NCBI RefSeq assembly: GCF_900157375.1
Contig: NZ_LT721901.1
Span: 5,103,685 to 5,167,684 of the forward strand
Source of the DNA: Mycobacterium rhizamassiliense
GTDB lineage: Bacteria > Actinomycetota > Actinomycetes > Mycobacteriales > Mycobacteriaceae
Direction of reading: 5' to 3'
DNA: 64,000 bases
Below are positions 14,018 through 20,912 of this stretch, piece by piece (the stretch's first letter is position 1; the number at the start of each line of letters is the position of its first letter). The position numbers and the translations under genes were made by a program. Below the pieces are notes generated by a model that ran no database searches, had not been told where the DNA came from, and worked only from the letters and a program-made list of their open reading frames with translations.

Positions 14018-15372
14018 CCGGTGATCATGCGGCGATCTTGGCGCATGGTCTGGGCGGGTCCGGCGATTTGCCCGTGCCCTACATGTACGCGATGGTGGGA
14101 GCCGCGTGGGCGCTGACGTTCACGTTCGCGCTGATCGCATTCGCCTGGCGGCGGCCACGATTCGACCCGGAGAAGCCCGGCCGCCCGCTGCCCAGGCTCA
14201 CCACCCTGGTTGACGCCCGCGCGACGCGCTGGGCCGCGGTGGGCATAGCGCTCGCGTTCACGATCTGGGTGGTGCTGGCCGGCTTCCTGGGCCCGCAGAC
14301 GCAAAACAACGCCCTGCTCGGAACGTTCTACGTGCTGCTGTGGGTCGGATTGGTCGCCGTGTCAGTGCTTTTCGGGCCGGTGTGGCGAGTGATCTCCCCG
14401 ATGCGCACCGTCTATCTGCTGCTGCGGTGCACCGTCCCGAGCCGGTTGAGCCGGGCCCGGTGCTCGTATCCGGAAGGCTGGGGCTACCGCCCGGCGGCGG
14501 TGGGCCTGTTCGCCTTCGTCTGGATGGAGCTGGCGAGCCCGAATTCGGCGTCGCTGCAGTGGGTCCGAACGTGGCTGCTGGTCTACGCGGTGGTGTTGCT
14601 CGGCGGGGCGTGGTTGTGCGGGCAGCGGTGGCTGGCCAGGGCCGACCCGTTCGGCGTGTACAGCATGGCGGTCTCGCGGCTGGCGCCGTTTCGCCGCTCG
14701 CCGACCGGTGCGATCGTCATCGGCAACCCGTTCGACCACCTGCCGTCGCTGCCGGTGCGCCCCGGTGTGGTGACGATGCTGGCCGTGCTGCTGGGGTCGA
14801 CCGCCTTCGACAGCTACTCGGCCTCGCCGACCTGGCGCAACTTCTCCGACGCGGTGTCCCGCTCCGCCCACGGCGTACCACCGACGCTGGCGTCGTCGGG
14901 ACTGAAGACCATCGGGCTGATCGTCTTCATTTCCGTTGTCGCACTGACTTTTTCGCTCGCGGCACGGGCGACCGGCGGGCTGGACCGCGAGCAACGCCGA
15001 AAGCTGCCTGGGCAGATGGCGCATTCGCTGGTCCCGATCGTCGTGGGCTACATCTTCGCGCACTACCTGTCCTATCTGGTGGAGCGCGGGCAGCAGGCCG
15101 TCATCGCGCTGGCCGATCCGTTCGGCCAGGGCTGGAACCTGTTGGGGCTGGCCCACGCTCACGTCGCCTACGTGTTGTCCGCCCATCCCCCGGTGCTGGC
15201 CGGCGTCAAGGTGGCCTACGTGGTCACCGGGCACATCGTGGCGGTGATCGCGGCCCACGACAAGGCGCTGCGGCTGCTGCCCAAGGGCCATCAGCTCACC
15301 GGGCAGCTCACCATGATGGTCGTGATGGTCTGCTACACCTTCACCGGCCTGTACCTGCTGTTCGGCGGCTAA
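14014..15372 (+). CDS. Polytopic membrane protein (cassette gene 3)
   Basis: A 452-residue membrane protein with roughly nine to ten hydrophobic segments, for example YMYAMVGAAWALTFTFALIA, VGIALAFTIWVVLAGFL, LLVYAVVLLGGAWL, VTMLAVLLGSTAF and LTMMVVMVCYTFTGLYLLF. The C-terminal third is histidine-rich inside or near helices: GYIFAHYLSYLVERG, LLGLAHAHVAYVLSAHPP and YVVTGHIVAVIAAHDKAL. This is the sort of arrangement seen in metal- or heme-binding membrane proteins, but no known family is identified. It begins with GTG overlapping the cupredoxin stop by four bases and ends overlapping the convergent RNA-ligase-like gene by four bases. Translational coupling implies it works with the two upstream products. 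Confidence 0.7.
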   Translation: MTGDHAAILAHGLGGSGDLPVPYMYAMVGAAWALTFTFALIAFAWRRPRFDPEKPGRPLPRLTTLVDARATRWAAVGIALAFTIWVVLAGFLGPQTQNNALLGTFYVLLWVGLVAVSVLFGPVWRVISPMRTVYLLLRCTVPSRLSRARCSYPEGWGYRPAAVGLFAFVWMELASPNSASLQWVRTWLLVYAVVLLGGAWLCGQRWLARADPFGVYSMAVSRLAPFRRSPTGAIVIGNPFDHLPSLPVRPGVVTMLAVLLGSTAFDSYSASPTWRNFSDAVSRSAHGVPPTLASSGLKTIGLIVFISVVALTFSLAARATGGLDREQRRKLPGQMAHSLVPIVVGYIFAHYLSYLVERGQQAVIALADPFGQGWNLLGLAHAHVAYVLSAHPPVLAGVKVAYVVTGHIVAVIAAHDKALRLLPKGHQLTGQLTMMVVMVCYTFTGLYLLFGG

Positions 15373-15875
15373 AGCGGGTGCTCGACGCGCTTGTTGCCGT
15401 CCCAGCGGCGCAGGCCCGCGAAACTCCCCTCGAGCTGCGACGGCCGGCCCGCGATGTGTAGCGCGCGGCCCAGTTGCGCATCGCCGACGCGGCGGGCCAA
15501 CGTGACGTGTGGAGTCCATTGCCCGGGCAGCGAATTGGGCAGCGGCGCGGGCGCCAGATGCGGACCGCAGAGCCGGTGTACCTCGGCGTGCAGGCTCAGC
15601 AACTCGCCGGTCGGGACGATCAGCCGCGCGAACACGGCGCTGGTGCGGCCGAACAACAATGGAGCGCCCACGGCGCAGCGCAGCGGGAGCCGTTTGCTCA
15701 CCGGTCCCAGCAGCTCGTCGACCTCGGCCGAAATGCTTCCTGCGACAGCCAGTGTGACGTGGGGGCGGCTCGCCGGGGCCTGACTGGGGATCCCGGCGCC
15801 GGCCAGGTCGTCCCAGATGTGACGGATCGCGGCCTCGGTGTCGGGGTCGAAGACCAGCTCGATCGAATGGACCAT
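15369..15875 (-). CDS. 2H phosphoesterase / 2'-5' RNA ligase-like protein
   Basis: A 168-residue protein with two copies of the H-x-T catalytic motif of the 2H phosphoesterase fold: SRPHVTLAVAGS (residues about 38-49) and WTPHVTLARRVG (about 119-130). Members cleave 2',3'-cyclic phosphates or ligate RNA ends; the substrate here is unknown. The N-terminus MVHSIELVFDPDTEAAIRHI is typical. Its ATG overlaps the bioD stop by one base (TGATG), making it the fourth gene of bioA-bioF-bioD. This matches Rv1571 at the same place in M. tuberculosis. Why an RNA-processing-type enzyme is coupled to biotin genes is not known. Confidence 0.82.
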   Translation of the reverse strand: MVHSIELVFDPDTEAAIRHIWDDLAGAGIPSQAPASRPHVTLAVAGSISAEVDELLGPVSKRLPLRCAVGAPLLFGRTSAVFARLIVPTGELLSLHAEVHRLCGPHLAPAPLPNSLPGQWTPHVTLARRVGDAQLGRALHIAGRPSQLEGSFAGLRRWDGNKRVEHPL

Positions 15876-16555
15876 CAGCCGGCCAACGTGGTGACCCATC
15901 CGCGGTCGAACGCCTCGGCGCTGAGCGCCACGAAGTCGTCGACACTGAGCGCGCCGGCCCCGGCCGGCAGCGTGGCCCGCACCGGGGCAAGCCGATCCAG
16001 GGCCGACCGGTTCGAAGTCTCCACCACCCCGGGTTGCGCTGGCCAGCTGCCGATCACTAGCCCGGCACACGAAATGCCATGTGCGGCAAGCGCTTCCAAT
16101 GTGAGTGCGGTGTGGTTGAGCGTGCCCAGCTGCGCGCCGACCACCACCAGCGCCGCTGCGCCCAGGTCGACGGCGAGGTCGCGCAGCGTCACGCCCGCGT
16201 CGGCGAGCTCGACCAGCAGCCCGCCCGCGCCCTCGACCAACGTCAGCCGCCCCGGGCGGTCCAGGCCAGCGATGAGCCCGAGCAGCTGATCGCGGGTAGG
16301 CAACGGCTTGCCGGCCTGCTCGGCCGCGGCGGCCGGCGCCAGCGGCCGCGGATATCTGGCCAGCCCCGCGAGCTCTTTCACTCCGGACAAGCGGCCGACC
16401 TCGGCCAGGTCGTCGTCGCCGGAGTCGGTGCCGGTCTGCACGGGTTTACACACCGCCACGTCGATGCCGGCCTGCCGGGCGTGCGACGCCAGCGCGGCAA
16501 CCGTGACCGTCTTGCCGACCTCCGTGCCGGTGCCCGTGACGACCAGGACGGTCAA
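15875..16555 (-). CDS. bioD: Dethiobiotin synthetase
   Basis: BioD closes the ureido ring of biotin by an ATP-dependent carboxylation of 7,8-diaminopelargonate. The 226-residue length equals that of M. tuberculosis BioD. The P-loop is VVTGTGTEVGKT (residues about 4-15), with the substrate lysine in VCKPVQTGTDSGDDD and TLVEGAGGLLVELADAGVTL as the Glu-containing active-site strand; VIGSWPAQPG is the nucleotide-base loop. The start is an unusual TTG at 16555 that overlaps the bioF stop (TTGA, four bases); no ATG or GTG exists between it and the P-loop, so the TTG is well supported. Translation is probably coupled to bioF. Confidence 0.96.
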   Translation of the reverse strand: MTVLVVTGTGTEVGKTVTVAALASHARQAGIDVAVCKPVQTGTDSGDDDLAEVGRLSGVKELAGLARYPRPLAPAAAAEQAGKPLPTRDQLLGLIAGLDRPGRLTLVEGAGGLLVELADAGVTLRDLAVDLGAAALVVVGAQLGTLNHTALTLEALAAHGISCAGLVIGSWPAQPGVVETSNRSALDRLAPVRATLPAGAGALSVDDFVALSAEAFDRGWVTTLAG

Positions 16556-17700
16556 CGGCGCGCCACCGCGAGGACATCCGTCAGCACCCGGCGCGCCAGC
16601 TCCATCTCGGCGGCGTCCAGGGACGCGCGCGCCGTCAGCCGCAGCCGCGACGTTCCGGCGGGCACGGTCGGCGGCCGGAAGCAGCCCACCCGTACGCCCG
16701 CGTCCAGGCAGGCCGTCGCTGCGGCGACCGCCACCTCCGGCTGCCCCAGGATCACCGAGACCACCGCCGACGGCGGCACCTCGGGCACGTCGCAGATCTC
16801 GGCCAGCTCGCGGGCATGCCGCAACACGGCGTCGGGACGCCACGATTCGGTCTGCAGCAGGTGCAGCGCGGCCAGCGCGGCGCCGACGGCGGCCGGCGCC
16901 AGGCCGGTGTCGAAGATGAACGGCCGGGCCGCGTCGATCAGGTGCGCGCGCACCTCCGCGGGCCCCAGCACCGCGCCGCCCTGGCTGCCCAGTGCCTTGG
17001 ACAGCGTCGTGGTCATCACGATGTCGGGCGCGCCGGCCAGCCCGGCCTCGTGCAGCAGGCCGCGCCCGCCGCCGCGCACACCCAGCCCGTGCGCCTCGTC
17101 GGCGATGAGCAGCGCCCGGTGGCGGCGGCACACGTCGTGCAGTTCGCGGATCGGAGCCAGCGTGCCGTCGGCGCTGAAGACCGAGTCGGTGATGACGACG
17201 GCGCGCTCCTCGTCACGCGCGGCCAAGGCGGCGTCCACGGCGGCGACGTCGCGATGTGGCGTCACCACCACGCGCGCCCGCGACAGCCGGCAGGCATCCA
17301 CCAGCGACGCGTGCGAATGCGCATCGGAAACCAGCAGCGAACCCGGGCCGGACAGGCCGACGACCGCGCCGAGGTTCGCCGTGTATCCCGACGAGAACAG
17401 CAACGCCGACGACGCGCCGACGTAATCGGCAAGCTCGGATTCAAACTGCTGGTGCAGCTCGGTGTCGCCGGTCACCAGCCGGGACCCCGTGGCACCTGCA
17501 CCCCAAATGCGCAGTGCCGCAACGCCTCCCTCGATCACGTCTGGATGCTGGGACAGGCCTAGGTAGTCGTTGGAGGCCAGGTCGAGCTCCGTCGCCACGG
17601 CCGGACGCGGGCGCAGCGACCGACGCAGGCCGTCCTGGCGGCGCTGCTGTTCAGTCGCCTCCAGCCAGGCCAGCGGGGAAGCCTCGATCGGTGCCTTCAT
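16552..17700 (-). CDS. bioF: 8-amino-7-oxononanoate synthase
   Basis: BioF condenses pimeloyl-ACP or pimeloyl-CoA with L-alanine to 8-amino-7-oxononanoate, a PLP-dependent first ring-forming step of biotin synthesis. The 382-residue protein has the alpha-oxoamine synthase features: LDLASNDYLGLSQHPDVIEG near the N-terminus, GAGATGSRLVTGDTELHQQF, the PLP aspartate in LLIADEAHGLGVRG and the Schiff-base lysine in MTTTLSKALGSQGGAVLG. RLRLTARASLDAAEMELA near the end binds the carboxylate. It starts four bases after bioA and overlaps bioD by four bases, so bioA-bioF-bioD-(RNA ligase) is one operon. Confidence 0.96.
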   Translation of the reverse strand: MKAPIEASPLAWLEATEQQRRQDGLRRSLRPRPAVATELDLASNDYLGLSQHPDVIEGGVAALRIWGAGATGSRLVTGDTELHQQFESELADYVGASSALLFSSGYTANLGAVVGLSGPGSLLVSDAHSHASLVDACRLSRARVVVTPHRDVAAVDAALAARDEERAVVITDSVFSADGTLAPIRELHDVCRRHRALLIADEAHGLGVRGGGRGLLHEAGLAGAPDIVMTTTLSKALGSQGGAVLGPAEVRAHLIDAARPFIFDTGLAPAAVGAALAALHLLQTESWRPDAVLRHARELAEICDVPEVPPSAVVSVILGQPEVAVAAATACLDAGVRVGCFRPPTVPAGTSRLRLTARASLDAAEMELARRVLTDVLAVARR

Positions 17701-17704
17701 CGCC

Positions 17705-19021
17705 CTAAAGACTACGAGAACCGCTCAGCCTGGCGACCTCGACCATCGCCGAGGTGATCCGGGCGATGTCGCGCGGCCCGCAGATGTAGGGCGGCATCGC
17801 GTAGATCAGGTTGCGGAAGGGCCGCAGCCAGACGCCGTTGTCGAGGGCCCTTGGCGTGGCCAGGGCCAGGTCGACGGGCTGCGCGCACTCGATGACGCCG
17901 ATCGCCCCGCACACCCGCACGTCGGCGATGCCGGGCAGCGCCCGGGCGGCTTCGAGGCCCGTCGCCAGCCCGGACGAGATCTCGGCGACCCGCGACCGCC
18001 AGTCCTGGGCCAGCAGCACCTCGACGCTGGCCACCGAGACCGCGCAGGCCAGCGGGTTGGCCATGAAGGTGGGGCCGTGCATCAGCGCGCCGGCCTCGCC
18101 GCTGCTGATGACCTGCGCGATGTCGGCGGTGCACAGGGTGGCGGCCAGGCTGAGATATCCGCCGGTCAGCGCCTTGCCGACGCACATGATGTCCGGGCTG
18201 ACCCCGGCGTGGTCGGCGGCGAACAGCTCGCCGGTGCGGCCGAAGCCGGTGGCGATCTCGTCGAAGATCAGCAGCACGTCGTGCCGGTCGCAGAGTTCGC
18301 GCAGGTCGCGCAGGTAGCGGGGGTCGTGGAAGCGCATGCCGCCGGCGCCCTGCACGACGGGTTCGACGACGACCGCGGCCAACTCGGACGCGTGCGCGGT
18401 GAGCTGCTCCTCGAACGCGGCGCTGTAGGCCGCGTCGTAGTCGCGCGGGACCTGCGGTGCGAACACCTGGTGGGCCAGCACGTCGGTCCACAGCGAGTGC
18501 ATGCCGCCGTCGGGGTCGCAGACGCTCATCGGCGTGAAGGTGTCGCCGTGATAGCCGCCGCGCCAGGTCATCAGCCGGTGCTTGCCGGGCTCACCGCGGC
18601 TGCGCCAGTACTGCAGCGCCATCTTCACCGCGACCTCCACCGACACCGAGCCGGAGTCGCTGAAGAACACCGTCTGCAGGCCGTCGGGCGTGATGTCCAC
18701 CAGCAGCTGCGCCAGCCGCGCCGCCGGTTCGTGCGTCAATCCGCCGAACATGACGTGGTTCATGGTGCTGAGCTGGGCCTTTAGCGCCTCGTCGAGGACC
18801 GGGTGGCCGTGGCCGTGAATCGCGGTCCACCAGGAGCTCATCGCGTCGAGCACCTCGATCTGCTCGCCGTCGCGGACCAGCGTCAGCCAGGCGCCGCGGG
18901 CGCCGACGGCCACCACGGGCGCGATCGCCTCGGCGCCGATGGTGCTGTAGGGATGCCACAGGTGAGCGGCGTCGATCGCGCTGATTTGCTCGGGCGTCAA
19001 CCCGGGTGTCGCCGCAGGCAT
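17705..19021 (-). CDS. bioA: Adenosylmethionine-8-amino-7-oxononanoate aminotransferase
   Basis: BioA transfers an amino group from S-adenosylmethionine to 8-amino-7-oxononanoate, giving 7,8-diaminopelargonate. The 438-residue protein closely matches the M. tuberculosis enzyme (437). Substrate-pocket tryptophans lie in MSSWWTAIHGHGHPVLDEAL. PLP contacts include FFSDSGSVSVEVAVKMALQY, the aspartate of LLIFDEIATGFGRTGELF and the lysine of CVGKALTGGYLSLAATL. The ATG at 19021 is preceded by TACGCT eight bases upstream and no ribosome-binding site, so it may be leaderless; a longer frame from 19075 adds 18 residues without homology. First gene of the bioA-bioF-bioD operon. Confidence 0.96.
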   Translation of the reverse strand: MPAATPGLTPEQISAIDAAHLWHPYSTIGAEAIAPVVAVGARGAWLTLVRDGEQIEVLDAMSSWWTAIHGHGHPVLDEALKAQLSTMNHVMFGGLTHEPAARLAQLLVDITPDGLQTVFFSDSGSVSVEVAVKMALQYWRSRGEPGKHRLMTWRGGYHGDTFTPMSVCDPDGGMHSLWTDVLAHQVFAPQVPRDYDAAYSAAFEEQLTAHASELAAVVVEPVVQGAGGMRFHDPRYLRDLRELCDRHDVLLIFDEIATGFGRTGELFAADHAGVSPDIMCVGKALTGGYLSLAATLCTADIAQVISSGEAGALMHGPTFMANPLACAVSVASVEVLLAQDWRSRVAEISSGLATGLEAARALPGIADVRVCGAIGVIECAQPVDLALATPRALDNGVWLRPFRNLIYAMPPYICGPRDIARITSAMVEVARLSGSRSL

Positions 19022-19029
19022 AGAGACCG

Positions 19030-19035
19030 AGCGTA
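19030..19035 (-). promoter_or_regulatory. -10 hexamer TACGCT of bioA
   Basis: Minus-strand TACGCT ends eight bases before the bioA ATG; no Shine-Dalgarno sequence is present, so a near-leaderless transcript is likely. Confidence 0.4.
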
Positions 19036-19083
19036 AAGCAGCCGGGTCGCACAAATGGCGGCCATCGGGGAGCATCTATCGGC

Positions 19084-19569
19084 ATGGCGTTGCCGTACCC
19101 GTTCGACGACTCCGAGCGCGCCGACTCCAACCGCGCCCCGCACGAGTCCGGCAACCCCGGCGAGTTCCGGCCGGTTCCCTACGGCGCCAATGAATCCGGC
19201 CAGGAGAAGTCGCGCGTCATTCGCCTCCGGGTGGCCCCGTGGGACGTGATCGCCACGATCACGCTGGTGGTCCTGCTGCTCGTCCTGGCCACCGCAACGA
19301 CGTGGCCGACAAGGCTCTACGGCTTCCTCTCCGACGTGTGCACCGGAGAGGAATGTGGTCTGGTGCCCTACGGCGTCGACATGTACATCTACCCGGTGGT
19401 GTGGGGCGGCATCGGCGCGGCGATCGCCGCGGCCGGCATCGGCCCCTTCGTGTCGCTGCTGAAGGGCTGGTACATGTCCTTCTGGCCGGTCTTGTCGCTC
19501 GCCATCCTGATGGGAAGCTCGGTCGTAGGCGACTTCATCACCGTTTTCAGCACCCGATACTGGCACTGA
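19084..19569 (+). CDS. Membrane protein (Rv1567c-like)
   Basis: A 161-residue protein of unknown function. The first 45 residues are hydrophilic and likely cytoplasmic. Three hydrophobic segments follow: VIATITLVVLLLVLATATTW (about 55-75), YPVVWGGIGAAIAAAGIGPF (about 101-120) and FWPVLSLAILMGSSVVGDFI (about 132-152). A loop SDVCTGEECGLVPYG contains two cysteines that could form a disulfide outside the membrane. GGGGAG lies about eleven bases before the ATG at 19084. It is divergent from bioA with 62 bp between, matching the M. tuberculosis position. No function can be assigned. Confidence 0.72.
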   Translation: MALPYPFDDSERADSNRAPHESGNPGEFRPVPYGANESGQEKSRVIRLRVAPWDVIATITLVVLLLVLATATTWPTRLYGFLSDVCTGEECGLVPYGVDMYIYPVVWGGIGAAIAAAGIGPFVSLLKGWYMSFWPVLSLAILMGSSVVGDFITVFSTRYWH

Positions 19570-19767
19570 GCGGGTAGCTCCGGCGCGCGGCGGCCGTCCT
19601 GACCGCTGCCGCCCCGGTGTGAGACCGAAATCACAACCGCGCATACCGAATTCGGCGCTCCAGTCACCATCCGGTCACGGTCCGACAAAAAATGCCCCAG
19701 CGGCCTCACCAGGGGTTTTCCCAGCTCGACTTCTGGGGTAGAAGTTTCTGTAGTGACTGGTGTGATT

Positions 19768-19787
19768 CGACGACGTCGAGGTCGTCG
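19768..19787 (+). promoter_or_regulatory. Inverted repeat in the ripD leader
   Basis: CGACGAC (19768-19774) and GTCGTCG (19781-19787) are perfect seven-base arms around GTCGAG, about 70 bases before the ripD start. It may be an RNA hairpin in the leader or an operator. The 288-bp region upstream of ripD holds no other feature I can support. Confidence 0.4.
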
Positions 19788-19857
19788 CATGGGTCAGAAA
19801 CGGCGGCAGCGGCGCGATACGGCGCCGAGGCCACCCACAGAGAGGTTGGAAACTCCG

Positions 19858-20700
19858 ATGAAACGCATTTACGCCTTCGCCGTCGGCCTGGCCATCGCGG
19901 CCGCCCCGCTGGCCGCGCCCGTTGTGGCGAGCGCTGACCCGGGCACCCGGCCGATGGACAACTCCCAGCAGGCCACCGACACCGTGGTGATGCGCGGACT
20001 TTCGCAGCGCGGCGTGCCGTTCTCGTGGGCTGGCGGCGGCATCAACGGCCCCACCCGCGGCACCGGCACCGGCCTCAACACCATCGGTTTCGACGCCTCC
20101 GGCCTGATGCAGTACGCCTACGCCGGCGCCGGCTTGAAGCTGCCGCGCTCCTCCGGCGCGATCTACCGGGTGGGCCAGAAGGTTCTGCCGCAACAGGCCC
20201 GCAAGGGCGACATGCTCTTCTACGGCCCCGAAGGCACGCAGAGCGTCGCGATGTACCTGGGTAACAACCAGATGCTCGAGGTCGGCGACGTGGTGCAGGT
20301 CTCACCGGTGCGCGCCAACGGCATGACGCCGTACCTGGTCCGGGTGCTGGGCACCCAGCAGGCCCCGCTGCAGCAGGCGCCGCTCCAGCAGCTGCCCGCC
20401 CAGCAGGCACCGGCGCAACAAGTGCCGGCGCAGACGCTGCCCGGCCAGCAGGCACCGGTTCAGCAGGCCCCGGTCCAGCAGCTACCGGGTCAGCAGGCCC
20501 CGCTGCAGCAGGCGCCGGTCCAGCAGGCACCCGTGCAGCAACTGCCCGGACAGACGTTGCCCGCCCAGCAGGCGCCGCTCCAGCAGCTGCCGGCACAGCA
20601 GGCACCGCTACAGCAGCTACCGACGCAGCAAGTGCCCCTGCAGCAGGTGCCGACCCAGCAGACGCTGCTCCAGCAAGCGCCCGTCGGCACCACCCGGTAG
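19858..20700 (+). CDS. ripD: RipD-like NlpC/P60 protein with Pro/Gln repeat tail, catalytically degenerate
   Basis: A 280-residue exported protein. The signal peptide MKRIYAFAVGLAIAAAPLAA ends near VVASADP. An NlpC/P60 fold covers residues about 40-165, but the catalytic Cys is replaced by Ala (FDASGLMQYAY, Ala80 where peptidases have DCSG) and the His by Ser (GTQSVAMYLG, Ser129). M. tuberculosis RipD has the same losses and binds rather than cuts peptidoglycan; binding here is inferred. The C-terminal third is about 22 tandem five-residue units of the type QQxPx (residues about 166-275), proline- and glutamine-rich and probably cell-wall associated. Monocistronic or followed by the acyltransferase gene at 20913; a hairpin at 20700-20720 separates them. 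Confidence 0.9.
   Translation: MKRIYAFAVGLAIAAAPLAAPVVASADPGTRPMDNSQQATDTVVMRGLSQRGVPFSWAGGGINGPTRGTGTGLNTIGFDASGLMQYAYAGAGLKLPRSSGAIYRVGQKVLPQQARKGDMLFYGPEGTQSVAMYLGNNQMLEVGDVVQVSPVRANGMTPYLVRVLGTQQAPLQQAPLQQLPAQQAPAQQVPAQTLPGQQAPVQQAPVQQLPGQQAPLQQAPVQQAPVQQLPGQTLPAQQAPLQQLPAQQAPLQQLPTQQVPLQQVPTQQTLLQQAPVGTTR
20353..20685 (+). repeat. Tandem 15-bp coding repeats in ripD
   Basis: About 22 imperfect tandem copies of a 15-bp unit built on CAGCAGGCNCCG encode QQxPx pentapeptides. Some units differ at two or three positions (for example those encoding QTLPG). The array is likely to vary in copy number between strains. Confidence 0.8.
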
Positions 20701-20720
20701 CCCGGTAGCTTTCGCCGGGC
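20700..20720 (+). terminator. Hairpin after ripD
   Basis: GCCCGG (20700-20705) and CCGGGC (20715-20720) form a perfect six-base-pair stem with a nine-base loop right at the ripD stop codon. No T tract follows; a terminator is plausible. Confidence 0.45.
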
Positions 20721-20912
20721 CGCTTTCCAGGGCTCCCGACAACCCGCCCCTTGTTCCCCCGCCGACCGTGTTGACGCTCGGCGAGCCCGCTGAGCAGCCC
20801 CGCTGCCGATGCGAGCGGTCGGGAGCAGGTGGCGGGTTTCGGTAAATTAGCGGGCGATCATGCCGCATTCGCCCCCGCCCTCGCCCGCCGCCACCCACCC
20901 GGGATCGGCGCG

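Noticed and set aside
11178..15368. Prophage at the bioB-bioD interval
   Set aside because: No integrase, excisionase, capsid or REP13E12-like sequence is present in this window.
20353..20685. Tandem repeats resembling a CRISPR array
   Set aside because: They are in-frame 15-bp coding repeats of ripD without spacers or cas genes.
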